Positions 1-13,200 of a DNA stretch of 64,000 nucleotides are shown here, one piece after another. The notes below the pieces were generated by a model that saw only the letters and a program-made list of their open reading frames with translations, was not told where the DNA came from and made no database searches. The translations under genes were made by a program, and so were the position numbers. This stretch comes from Telmatactis stephensoni (Eukaryota > Cnidaria > Anthozoa > Actiniaria > Isophelliidae). Each line of letters starts with the position of its first letter. The first letter of the stretch is position 1. The stretch spans positions 124,001 to 188,000 of the forward strand of contig JALIZF010001485.1 in assembly GCA_029948255.1 (NCBI GenBank), written 5' to 3'.

Positions 1-71
1 GTCTATTTTGGTTGCTATGTACGCCACCGTGACGTCACATCACAGACATCACTGTACTAGCGCGCGCCTAA

Positions 72-514
72 TAGAGTAGATTTCGTATGACTGTGAAAAC
101 GGCACCGCACGGTCACGGCACGGTTACGGCAGAAATTTCGAATGTTTTTTGTAGAGATTACGGCACTGTCACAGTTACGGCACGGCGCGGTCCGTTTCAC
201 ACTCATACGAAATCTGCTCTAGAGTCATTTTCGTATGAGTGGGAACACTGTACGGTTACGATACGATACGGTTACGGCATGAATTTCGAATGTTTTTATA
301 GACATTACGGCACTGACACGGCCACGGTACGGCGCGGTAAGTTTCCCACTCATACGAAAACGACTCTATAGAGTAGATTTCGTATGACTGTGAAAACGGC
401 ACCGCATGCACGGTCACGGCACGGTTACGGCAGGAATTTCGAATGTTTTTATAGACATCACGGCACTGACATGGTCATGGCACGGCGCGGTCCGTTTCAC
501 ACTCATACGAAATC
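72..514. repeat. Three tandem foldback units of about 149 bp, rich in GGCACGGTTACGG
   Basis: Units 72-221, 221-369 and 369-514 each start near TAGAGTAGATTTCGTATGA and end near TCATACGAAATCTGCTCTA, so each is a hairpin, and the middle one is a diverged copy. The GTGACCGTGCCG core recurs at 11836-12065. Confidence 0.7.
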
Positions 515-1763
515 AACCATTGGAGTCACCTCCTCCCTCCTGGTGGACATCTTTCTAACTAGCGTTCTATAGCAGGTTTCTCTAGAAACGATACAGCTCC
601 GTGAACCACATACGGCAATAAGCCCCAAGTGTGATGACGGTTTGACCCCCTCTCTCTACCTGCTAGCATTGTAAAAAGAAACGTAAATTATTATTTTCCA
701 GTATATCAAGAAATCCTCATTTTGATACCCAAAACCACTAAGATAAAGGTGCTCTTTTATGAGTATATAATTATTTTGTCGTCAACGCTGAAGTTTTTGT
801 GAAAAACTACATGGACCACGCCCATTGCCATAGGCCAGGCTTCCTGTGGTAAGCGGTTAGTCAGAAATCCTCTCCTTTTTTTATTGATCTCTCTGATTTT
901 GGTATTTTGGTAATCTTGTCTGTTTAGTTGAAGGCTTTTCGCCTGGCTAACAGAAAAATGTATCATAATATATTATATTGTTCGCAGCATATTCTCTCAG
1001 TCTCTATTTTGATATTATAGCTGTATATATTGTATGAATTATACGGGTAAAAAACGGAAATTTTTTCTTTAATTTTTCAAAAACTCCCATAACAAGCCAG
1101 CGGTACCAGCAAGAATGCCCCTCAAATAAAATAAATTGACGATCGGTCCCTCCCCACTTGGGAAAAAAATAGTAAAGTGAAAGACAGCACTGAAACCGGA
1201 CTTCGTAACAGCGTTTTTCAAATGACGTGGAAATGCCGACACTTTCTAGCACTGAAGCATAAAGAAAAAATTATTTTGTTTTTACAAATGTGGTTCACCA
1301 GAATATTGTCATTTCAGCAAATTCACCGACTTTTTTACCAAAATACTAGGGAAGCATATTACGTCATTAAGCTTAATTACTCCTGCTGCTCATTGGTTGA
1401 TAAAACAATGAGACAGGAGGATACCAATTGAATGCTATCTGTGTAAATTTTAGATTAGCCAAATTTTGAGTTTCTGTAGCCAGTCAATCTGGCTTTTTCG
1501 CCATGAAAACAAAAATATATATGGTTTAAAGACGGGAGTAAAAGACGAAAAAAGGCTAAAGAATGTAGATTCTTGCAGGATAAATATTTTTTATTGTGAT
1601 TCTAATTAATTCATCTCTAAAAAATACACAAGGCACCAAGGGGAAGGTCTGCGAACTGGACTGAGAAGGATTTTTTGTGATAAGAAAGATTGCGATCAGT
1701 AAATGTCATTTATGGATGAGTTATTCCTGCAGTCGGTTTGACTGACAGTTCGGCTGTAAGACA
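515..1763. other. Upstream region of the LAP gene, nothing recognised
   Basis: AT-rich non-coding sequence with only short unsupported frames. It should contain the promoter and any 5' non-coding exon of the LAP gene, but I see no clear TATA box or other site. Confidence 0.5.
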
Positions 1764-4183
1764 ATGCCCCGATGGTTCAACTCGAGTTGTTTCACCGCTG
1801 AACTGCAGCGGACAAGTATGGCGGTTTTGGAGCTAAGTCATTGCAGTTTAACCAGCGTACCATCGGATATCTTCAAAACCAAAGAAGGAAAACTACTGGA
1901 AGAAGTGTACTTGGATGCTAATCAGCTAAGAGATCTTCCTAGGGTAGGTAGAATGTGTTAACTCTAGATACAAGACAACAACTGTGGAATATTGGTATCT
2001 AGATGTGTGAGGCGATCTGTTGTGTTGGTTGCTTTTCTATATTGTCTAACAATCTAACAAGACTTAAGTACGGTCTCTTTATTTCTTTTACAGGCTTTAT
2101 TCAGCTTACAGAATCTACAAATCCTCAGTTTAAGCGATAACGAACTTACAATTATTCCCTCTGCGATCTCGAATCTGGTAAATTTACGAGAAGTTAATGT
2201 TAGCAAAAATGGTAGGTTGTGTTGTTATCGTATCGTTGACACCGCGAAAGCACTATCACAACTCACGTACCGGCTTTCTTTTACCGCAGGAATAATTGAT
2301 TTACCCGAAATTATAAAGAACTGCAAGAACTTGGAAGAGATCGATGCGAGTGTGAATCCGATTGGCAAGTATGTAATTGATTGTCAAATCACAATAATTA
2401 TATTTTGTTATATAAAGAAAAGTAGTTGTTATTTTCTTGAAAGCAATTACTATATTTCCCTCAATTGTAATAACTCATCGCTTCTCTACGTGAAAACTAC
2501 CAAGATTTCTTTTGTATTTAAAATTGCTTTGGGATCGAATAGAATAACCATCCCAAATACAAATCATTATTGGCTTTCGAATCTGACTTCCAAGCTGTCA
2601 ATTTCAGGTTTTGTCGAGATCCAGACAGCTTGCTTGTATCTGTGGTGTTTATATTTTAATATTTGCATAGAAAATTAAGTAGATTTTTCCACAATCGTGT
2701 TGAATTATCTACACCATAATGTAAGTTTGGCCTTGACTTGTAAATAACCAAAATATCAATGACATTTCTATTCAAATATTTTGACATTAAGAGTTACGTT
2801 CTAGAACATAGGTAGATTGTTTAGCCATTTTGAATTCTTACACATCATTGGAGCATAATTTCATAGAATTTCATAGATTTCCGATTTTGTGATTTTCCCC
2901 CCACAATTTTTAAAACTGATTTGGCATATGTTGTGAATTTATTAATATTCACTTAAAAATCGTGTTTCGTGTTGGTGAAATCGTTACTGACATATATTCC
3001 TAAGCTATATGCTCAATTATTTAGCACACAGCATTAGGAAAACTACCCCCATTTGTTTTTAAATCACTGGGCATAATTGAAACAATTTAATTTATCTTTG
3101 TAAGGTTGTTGTACATTTTGTAGCTCAATTGTTTCAATTTTCCATCTCAGTTCTCATTCATTTTTCTTTGTTTTCCCCTTTTTATAACCTTAATTTAGTT
3201 ATGTTCACTTTTAATTAATAATTATATTCACTTTTCTATTTTTGCTTCAATTATGATTTAAAGGTTTAAAGGGGGACTAGCATCAAAATCGTTTTTGTAA
3301 CATCATCATACACTCGACCTAAACATTCAGTTCCATACATTTCTTTATGCTCAGTATCTTAAACTATTTCTTTTCTTTTTTTTTTCACACTAAAAGTTTG
3401 TGTGAAGGAGTTTTCCTTCGTTGTTTAGGCTAAAGATTTATTTTCTGGCCAGTTTTCTTCATTGTAGAATAATTACACTGAGATGTTTTAATTAAAATTT
3501 ACAAAGGAATGTATGGAGCTGATTTTATGACGTCACTGACACCTCCAAATATTTATGAAAATCTAATACTTCCCATGAGAATTTCCAGAAAACAAACTAG
3601 CCAGTTATCGAATGGCTCTTTGAGAGTCTTTTAGTTGATGAAGGTTGAGGTAAATTAGATATTGAGCAATTTTGATGCTAGTCCCCCTTTAAGTTAATTA
3701 TTATGGAAATTAAGGAAAATTAAAATAATTTATAAAAAACAATTATATTAAAGAAATTGAACATTGAAAATTTAAAAATATTAGATTTTCTTTTTGGAAG
3801 AGACTACTGGTTCCCTGCTAGCAGAGTCTTCCACAGGTAATTTCTGATATGAAGATAGGGAGACTCTGCTGGTCTAGGCCATTTTCGATGTTGAGTATGC
3901 ACTCTGGTAACTTAGCAATGTATGTGAACAACAAACATGCCATTTTATCATCCAATCACAACAGAGCCTTTTCTTGTCAAAACCAGTTTCAAAACTGGTT
4001 TGTTTGTGTATGGTTGTGAATGACAGGATGGCCTAGACTGGCAGAGTCTCCCTATTTTCACATCAGAAACTACCTGTGGGAGGCTCTGCTAGCGGGGAAG
4101 GCTTACTGACTGGAGCAGTGAAGGTTTTGCTTTCACTACATTATAAATTGTCAGGGTTGTTGGATGTGTGGCTCCCTCCCTCC

Positions 4184-4214
<31 letters not shown>

Positions 4215-7200
4215 AAAAAAAAAAGAAAGAAAGAAAAAAGAAAAGAAAACAATTCATCCAAGCTACAATTTGTTACTTAAGTACAAATTTTGAGATTTTT
4301 ATTGACCTATCATAATTCAAGCCCTGTGAAGCCCAGATAGCTGATGACGATGACAATAATAATTATATGATAATTTTTGTCAGTCATTTGTAACATATTA
4401 CCTGTGCAAACAATAATTACATGTATTGCAACTACTTTCATCTTGCATCAAGTGGGATTACCTTTGACATTAATATGATTACAATTTATATTATTGGTGT
4501 TACAATAAAAATGAATTTCACTTCACTAAGTTGCCACATCAATGGTCCTACATTGTACACCAATGCAATAGTTTTTCCTTGCAAAGGATAATTAATCTCT
4601 GGGTTAGCCTCAACTCATATAATACACAATAGAATAGCTTAAGACCAAATAACTCTTAGCTGCAGGTGACATTCAAGGTGACCAACCTCAAGATGATTCA
4701 TTTCCTTTAATTTGTTTTCAATTTTTAATGTATTCAGAAGTATCCCAAGAAAATAGAGAATATATTTTCAATTGATGAACTCCAAGACAATAGTTAATCA
4801 ATGCTCTAGATATTTGTCATGCTCAAAACGTTCAAGAATGATTATAAGGTCAATTAAATTCAATTTCTATTATTTAGTTGTTTTTTTTTTACTTTTTTGT
4901 CATAGTCTTCAATTATTAAAACATTGAATTACAACCTAGTACATGCATCGAAAAAACGTCAAACTTATACTGTTGTATTGTATTTCATTTTGCTTCACAA
5001 ATTTATAATATTTTTTTGTAAATAATTAGCACAATAATTTGGTAATATTTTTACTTGTGACTCAAAGACAGTTCTGTAGGTAGAGCTATGTAAAAAGTCA
5101 TATGTAAAAAGTAATTAAATTTGCTGGTATATTATAAAATTACATGAATGACAATTATATCATCACAGGAGTCACAATAGAAATGAAAAGCTCTGTACCA
5201 GTTGCAAATGTCATTACCTCATTCTTTGATACAATTTGTAATTGTTGAAGTTTTTCACTCCAAGGATTTCAGAAGGAGTCAGTCAACTTAGCAACCTATC
5301 AAATCTATACCTCAATGATGCATTTATTGATTTTCTTCCTGCAAGTTTTGGAAGGTATGGTTTCTTCCTTTTATGTACTGGTCTAATAACAATTAGATAT
5401 CTCTTTTTAGTTATCAATACTGTGCACTGCTCTAAAAGGAAGCACTCTCTAATGTAACCACCTCTCTGTAATGACAGCCTCACCATAGTAACCACTTCTC
5501 CTATAATCTCCACCTTTGTATAATATGACCACATTGTACTTTCAGCAAAAACAATATTTTTCATATCTTATTGTTTGTTCTCTATAGACTTGCAAAATTA
5601 CGAATTTTGGAATTACGGGATAATCATCTCAGAGTTCTTCCAAAGTAAGTCCCATAATTCATTTTCTATAATAATATACAATGTTTTTCCACTTCTTGTT
5701 AATATATTCTTTGTTATTTGGAGCACTGACGGAAAGAGTGGGGTGAAGAGTGCACTGTTGGCTTCCTGGGAGACCAGCATTCAGCTGAAGGAACTACTGA
5801 TGCTAAATATAGTGCTTTGCCTTAACAATCCTTTCTTTGTGTGTTTGTCTAGTTGTTTCTGTTGTTTAATTCTGATTTGCTTCATTAATCTATCAAGTCT
5901 AGACTTTCTGTCATTTCTCTTTATTTCCATTCCCTTTCATTTCCTTTACTCCACAAGAGATTGCAACTTTCATTTCTTCCTTGTCCACTATCTTCCACTT
6001 TCTACTTTTCAATTATATTTTGAGGCAGTTTAAAATGATTTTTGCAGGTCAATGTCACAACTGACCCAACTTGAAAGGCTCGATATTGGAAGCAATGAGT
6101 TTATAGAGATGGTAAGTCAATTTAGAGAAGTAAAAAAATAGGAGCAAAATGTAGGTCAACTTTTGCTATGCCAGGGAGAAGACAAAGGAATAAGCTCAGT
6201 TCATTAGTATGTGTCTTCTGATGCAAGAGCTTCCAAGTTCAATTCCCAATGACCTCACACCTGTTCAACTTCATTCCATTCTGTGTAGCTTTAAGTAGCT
6301 TTAAATACCCTTAAAATAGAGCACTGATGGTAGAGGGGGTAAAGCACACACTGTCAGCTTCCTGGGAGACTTATTAGCTTCTAGCTGAATCGAACTATCA
6401 ATACTAAATATTATATTATTGTAATAGTGCTTAATACCTTTTGTGCTTTTGCAGTGGAAGGGATGCCAATAAAAATGACCTAAGTGACTTTTTTGATCTG
6501 CAGGTTGTGATAGTTTGGTAAATTAAGGAAAGATCATGAGATTGTAGACACTAATTATTTTTAAAAACTTGAAAAACTCATCAGAAAGTCATTTCTACTA
6601 GCTTCTTTAGTTATACTATATATGGAGACATGCCCCTTGGGCAGGGCAATCCCTTATTTTGCATTATGAAGGAGATAAAGGTCCATGCTTTACCCTGTCG
6701 ATACATGCAGTAGCTCTTCACAGTCATGTGATATGTGAAAGATGTTCACCATGCATGCAAATCCAAAAACTGTGGGCATCTAAAATGATTTCAGGAATGT
6801 GGGTCTGTTGTTTGTTGGCCAATCAGAAATGATACTCTAACCACAAAGATAATGATGACGTTCCTGATTGGTTGATCGAGAGACATTCCCGAAATACTCC
6901 TAGGTGCCCATGGTTTTTTGGTTTGCACAGTAAAACATTACTGAGATAGTATTCAACTTTTTTTTGTAGCCTGTTGTTATAGGATGTCTAATTAACTTGA
7001 AGGAACTCTGGCTAGATTCAAATGGTATCAAAGAACTCAGACCAGTAAGTGGTAATGCTTAAGTGGCTGTGTGATAATTAACTGAATGGATGCATTCTTG
7101 GATGTGCATATTGAAACAGTGTTTTTGCTCCAGCATTTTTGCATCATGCAACTATGTACATCAATCGTACTGTTGTGAACATGTCTCAATTAAGCTGCGC

Positions 7201-10200
7201 TAACTTTTCCATGTACATGTTATATGAAAAGGCTTGTTCCCTAAATCAATTTGTACTTGTGAGCTAGTCATGAAATCTGTAGCTACTTCCTTTAGAATGT
7301 CTGGTAATTAAACCACAGCTGCAGCTATATCATATGTGATGATTCTGTATTCAATTTTTGGTTCATTTTTAAATATGACTGTTTAAGATATAATGCAACA
7401 CAGTGCGTTATTGTACTTGCAGATTGAATGACTGTATTCATGATTATACAATTTGATCTTGATTATATAAGTTCTTGCAGATCAAAATGTTCTTTGATCA
7501 TGTGTTCTAGTTGATCATGCATTTCTGATTATGTGTTCTTGATCATGTGTTCTTTTTAGGAACTAGGACTTCTAAGAAAGCTGATCTTCTTTGATGCATC
7601 AAAAAACAGGCTTGAATGGCTTCCACCTGAAATAGAGTCACTTCAAGCATTAACAGATCTACATCTTTCCAACAATTTACTGATTGAACTACCAGAACAA
7701 ATAGGTAATAAATGCACTAGCTTAGCTGCAGCGATTCAAGCAAGCTATGATTTGCAAGAATGAACACAAATGAAGGTCCTGCATGCTGCATGCTTATAGG
7801 GGCACAGCGCACATGCTGACCTGAGCATGCATGTATTTTAACTTTGCCTAAAATTTCATTTAGCCACATATATATAATGCAACAGGTTTTTATCTTTTTG
7901 TGGTTTCTTCTTTTCTGCAACTGACATTGATATTAATAATGGTTTTAAATTTTCAAGGTTCACTCACCAATTTGCAAACTTTGAAACTTGATGAAAACCA
8001 CTTGGGTGAATTACCAAGTTCTATTGGAAGGTAAGTTATGAATATTTCATCATCATCATCATCATCATTATCATCATCATCATCATTATCACACCACATT
8101 ATCGTTATATAGTAGTCTATTACTATCCACATAGCTCTTGCTCATAATAATGATTTATTAATCGATATTAAAACTTATTTTATATACTAGGTTACAAAAT
8201 TTAGAAGAACTTGTGCTAACATGTAATGAATTAGTGGTAAGTAATGACAGGCTCATCACTGGGACCTCAGAAAGCTAGAGGGGACTTCATTTTCTTCATT
8301 AACTTGTCGCTACTTAATAATTATGGAGGGTAGGTGCCATAGCTGCAATGAGGCGATAGCAATGCTAGCAACTGGCAAGAGGTAACCATGGCAACCTAGC
8401 CACGGGTTGACCTCGGCACCTGTCACACTGTCTTAGCAGTGGAAAAATTATACTTACCATACTTCAATCCCAGAGGAGGTTGGGTGGGGCAAAGGCAACA
8501 AGCACATTTACAAATAATCAGTAATTTTTGATATCTAGAATACCATTAATGTAGATGAGGAGGAGGAAGAAGAGCTAAGGTTCCTTTCATCCTTCAAACC
8601 ACTGCTGGTGATAGGCTTGAATAATTTTCATTCTTTACATTTTTATATTTATATTTTCACTGAAAAATTTGATGACTTTTTAGGATTTCCCTACATCAAT
8701 AGGATATCTTCATAAACTTCGTGTGCTGTATGCAGATGAAAACTTTTTAGAATCAATCCCATCTGAGGTAAATATTTTTTTGTTTCATATCACTCTCTTA
8801 CTCTTTAACTTCAACTTTTTTCATTCTTCTTTCTCACCCTTGTCCCAATATCAAGTGGACACCCATCTAAGGTAGACTCATGTTTAGGTAGACACCACTG
8901 TAAGGTAGAAATGCCTGTAACATCACGGACACCTTTTTAAGATAAATGGCAGACCCCTGCATGGACTCACCTGAGTTGACCAATTGCACTGCACTCCATG
9001 CATCCCATCCATGCATCCATGCATGCATTCTTTCTTTGTTTCTTTTCCTTTTCTTAATCTTTCCTCCATCCCCTCCATATATCCATCCATCCATCCTTAT
9101 ATTGATGTTGATCTCCTACTTGATTTCATTTCTTCATAAATTCCTCTCTTTATTCATTCATTCCTATTATCATTCATTCATCCATCCATCCATTCACATT
9201 TCCCTTTATCCAATTACTTGTTTAACTTTATATTCTCTTTTACTCCCAGCTAGCTAGCTGTACAGCAATGACCATCCTGTCCTTGAGGGACAACAGACTT
9301 CAACACATTCCAGAAGACATTGGTAGGATGCCAAACCTTCAAGTCATCAACTTAGCTTGTAACAAGTGAGTTCACTTTGAAATTACACAGTCAAATTTCG
9401 TCTAACACCCACCCCATCATCAAGTATGATCTGTTAGAGCTGTCAATCTGATTAATAAATTTTAAACCATTGAAACCTCAGTACAATGCAGGCACTTGAT
9501 AAGACTATTCTCTGGGCTGCTATTATGGGATGTTCAATGTCTGTAGAATGTTTAATAGAATATAGAACAAGGCCCTAATACCACATTAACACCAACATGT
9601 TAAACATATTTAAAACTGGCTTAACTAAACAAGGTTAAAAATTAGTTGCGCATACCATGTGCACCCCACAACCACAAATGGTAAAAACCTGTTTGATTAA
9701 AATATCTTAGCAAGATGGCTTGAAATTTATCTTCTTCAAGATGACTGGAAAGTGTAATTGGCAAATTTGAAAAACATAAACCTGGTTTAGTTCAACTAGT
9801 TTAGCTGGTGTGAATGGGGCATAAGACTACTGGCTTGGTTTATGTGTGCATGGCTGTTGAATCAAGGGGTTCACAGTTTGTGACTCCTGTTGTTGTGCAA
9901 CTATCATGTCCTTTATCAATTTCTTTCACTGTAGCTCAGTGTAGCTTTAAATACCTGTAGGATGAAGCAGTGCTGGAGAGAGGGAGGGGGTAGAGAGTGC
10001 ACTGTCTCACATCCTTGTTTTGACTTCCCTCTAATCTGTGTAGCTCAGTGTAGCTTTAAATACCCATAGGATGAAGCAATGCTGGAGGGACCTCGGGGGT
10101 AGAGGGAATCAGCCCTCTTGGTCTGGTTGTTCAAAGGCGGGTTAGCATTATTCTAAGGTTAACATCAATGGTTTTCTTAAGATTTAACCCTGTTTTAGTG

Positions 10201-13200
10201 CTAGCCTGCTTCTGAACACTGGACCCTGGATCCAGTTGCTTGAAGGCGGGTAAACACTAACCCAGGGTGAAGGTTTAAAGAAAACATTCTATTTAACCCT
10301 GCGTTAACACAAACCCGCCTTCGAGCGACCAGACTTTGGAAGAGAACTTTGAGTGAAGGGCAATTGACAATCAATAAAGAAGAGCTAATAGTTATCCTTA
10401 TTGATGTGGACTGAAGGGCCCATCTTGGTAGTAGGTGGTCATACTTGTCTCTATTCCCAACTACCATCAAAAACCTCAATCACTAAATAATAAGAAATGT
10501 GATTGCTCTTTTTCAGACTAGAATATTTACCTTATACTTTCCATAAGCTTGATAACCTAAAAGCATTATGGCTCTCAGAAAATCAGGTAGGTTTGAAATT
10601 TTTGGCTACAATGTGTACTCTGATTTATTTCCTTTTAATCATTGTGGACTTTTGTAAGGGTGCGGTAATACGAGCAAGAAAATCGTGCAACTTGTCGCGC
10701 AACATTGTGTGTTGCACGTTGTAGAGCGATGTTGAAACGAGTTGCGCGCGGGGTGGTAATACGAGCAACATCGCTCTACAACTTGCAACGCAACAATGCT
10801 GCGCGACAAGCTGCACGATTTTGTTGCTCGTATTACCGCACCAACTTCTACTAATTTGCTTTGTACCTGAATTCTTGAACCTCCAATCTATTTTCCACTG
10901 CTTGTTTTTTTGCATCTGAATTTACAGTTTTCCTTAAGACCCATTCACACAATGAAGCGTTTCTGTATCATTGCCTCCAACACATTTGCAGTGTCATTGT
11001 TAAGTTGAAGAAGTATATAGAACTCGATCCCAAACCTGCAACTGTTGCCCGTAAAACATTATGCTCTGCTGTAGTCATGTTTGTGATAATAATATCTGTA
11101 GTTGTATAGTCTAATATATTATTCTGTACTGTTTTGTACATAGTCCAAGCCAATGGTGCCACTGCAGTCAGAATATAACAAAGCAAAAGGGACTCATGTG
11201 TTGACTTGCTACATGTTTCCACAAGAACCTTTACCTGAAGAGGACAATGCATCGATGAGTAAGTATTTTGTGGTTTCTGTTGTTTGTTGTTCAGCCATAT
11301 CTTAGGGTGTTGTCCATTTTAGTGGAACCAACCGGCGAGAACGGCCAGATTTCTTAGGACTGATTCCAGCCAGAGCTAAGAAGTGACATGTACCATTTAA
11401 GAACTGGCTGTTCTGGCTGGTTGGTTCCACTAAATGGAAAACACCCTTAGGTTGTCTAAACCGATCTGATACAAAATTAAAAGCAAACGTTATGAAAAAT
11501 ATGGAAATTATGAAAAAGGAAAGACTCTGGGCTCGAGATTGATTTACCTGTTCGGCTCTGTCGAAATCTCAAAGAATTATTGGAAAATTCATTAGCATTT
11601 TTATTTCCAAAGATTCTGTTGAAATCCATGAAGATCAAGAGAATGGAAACCTTGATGCAGTAACACTGGAGACTCTACCAGAACCAGCACCGGTGGTTCC
11701 TCCACAGAGATCATCAATTGTGTTTGACATTGATGAAGATGACTACCTTGTAAGTTTGATAATTAAGCGCGTTTTTTTCTTGGAATTAGAATAGCTTTTG
11801 TACCGCGCTGCGTGATGTGAACGTATCAGGTGCCATGATGTCTATAAAAAATTCCTGTGACCGTGCCGTCCCATGACCGCGCCGTGCTGTGACCGTGCCG
11901 TCCCATGACCGCGCCGTGCTGTGACCGTGCCGTCCCATGACCGCGCCGTGCTGTGACCGTGCCGTGCCGTGCTCGTGCCGTGACCGCACCGTGACCGTGC
12001 CGTGTCGTGACCGAGCCGTGACCGTGCCGTGCCGTGACCGACCATGCCGTGTGTCATGTCACGCTCAAGTCACGCATAGTCACGCCGCGAAATTTTTGAC
12101 AGTCAATCTGTTTTACTGACATTTTATACAATTTTCTGTTTGTCTGTGTACAGGCACGCCTTGCTCGTTTTAGCTCACCATACCCCAAGGATGTCCGAGA
12201 CAGAGCAGCGCAGTACCTTGCTAGTCGAAGACAACATCAGCATCTGGTGCAGGACAACCAACCAGCTGGAGCCAGTAGACATCATCATCAACATGAAACA
12301 AGGTAGTGTAGATGATGATGATGATGATGATGATAGTGATGATAATGTTCAAAATGACCGTTGACAGTCGTTCTCAAGAGGATGTGAAAACAGGTAAAAT
12401 GTTGGTAAAAAGGCTTCTTGAATGTGTCGTCGCGAGGTGGTCAGTTACGGAAGTCACGCAACGAACAAATGTTGTCACGTACAGTTCTCGCGCCGTGTGA
12501 AGCTTGCTATGATGGAGGTGATGATGATGACAGTAGTAATCAGTAACGGTAATGTTTTTGGCCCTATTTCTCGTAGTCTCCTACGCAGCCACAGTTTGTG
12601 TCGTCATGCAAGAATGCGTTGCGTCACGACACAAATTGCGGCTGCGTAGGAGACTATATTTCTCGACGTACGAAATACGTATCGGACCCCGGCGTTAATT
12701 TGCGATTGAGCTTCCGCAAGCACGCGAACACCGTAAACTTGTCCGTTAACTAATACAAAATATTTATCATAGAGGTTGAAAAAAAAATGCGCATGCGCTA
12801 TGGGAAAGACCTGAAATTTGACGGGTTAGTTATCTGACCGTTAGATAAATGGACCCCAGAAGGCCTTTGTGATGATGGATATTATATCTAATTTGTCCAG
12901 GGAACATCGTCATCAACCGCCAAAACCTACAGTTGCCTCAGCAACAGAACCAGCAACTGTCAGCCAGCCACCAGAAGACGAAGCACCTCCCCTACCCCCA
13001 CGCCCTAGAGTTGCAAATCCCCCCGTCTCCGAGTCCTCACGGGCACCTGTACCTCCACCAGCCCCACCCTTTGTGGATGAAACGCAACGAGAAGAACTCC
13101 TCAAGCGCGAAATTCCGATTTCAGAGCAGAAAGAGACGAGGAACATAAGAACTAGGGATCCGAGATCAGATGCTAGAGGTCGTGAAGTGCCCTGGTATGA

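Noticed and set aside
4076..4315. 79-codon frame with poly-Pro and poly-Lys
   Set aside because: It is the translation of a (C)n(A)n tract inside an intron.
8946..9257. 103-codon frame rich in His/Ile/Ser
   Set aside because: It arises from CATCCATC-type simple repeats in intron 11 of the LAP gene.
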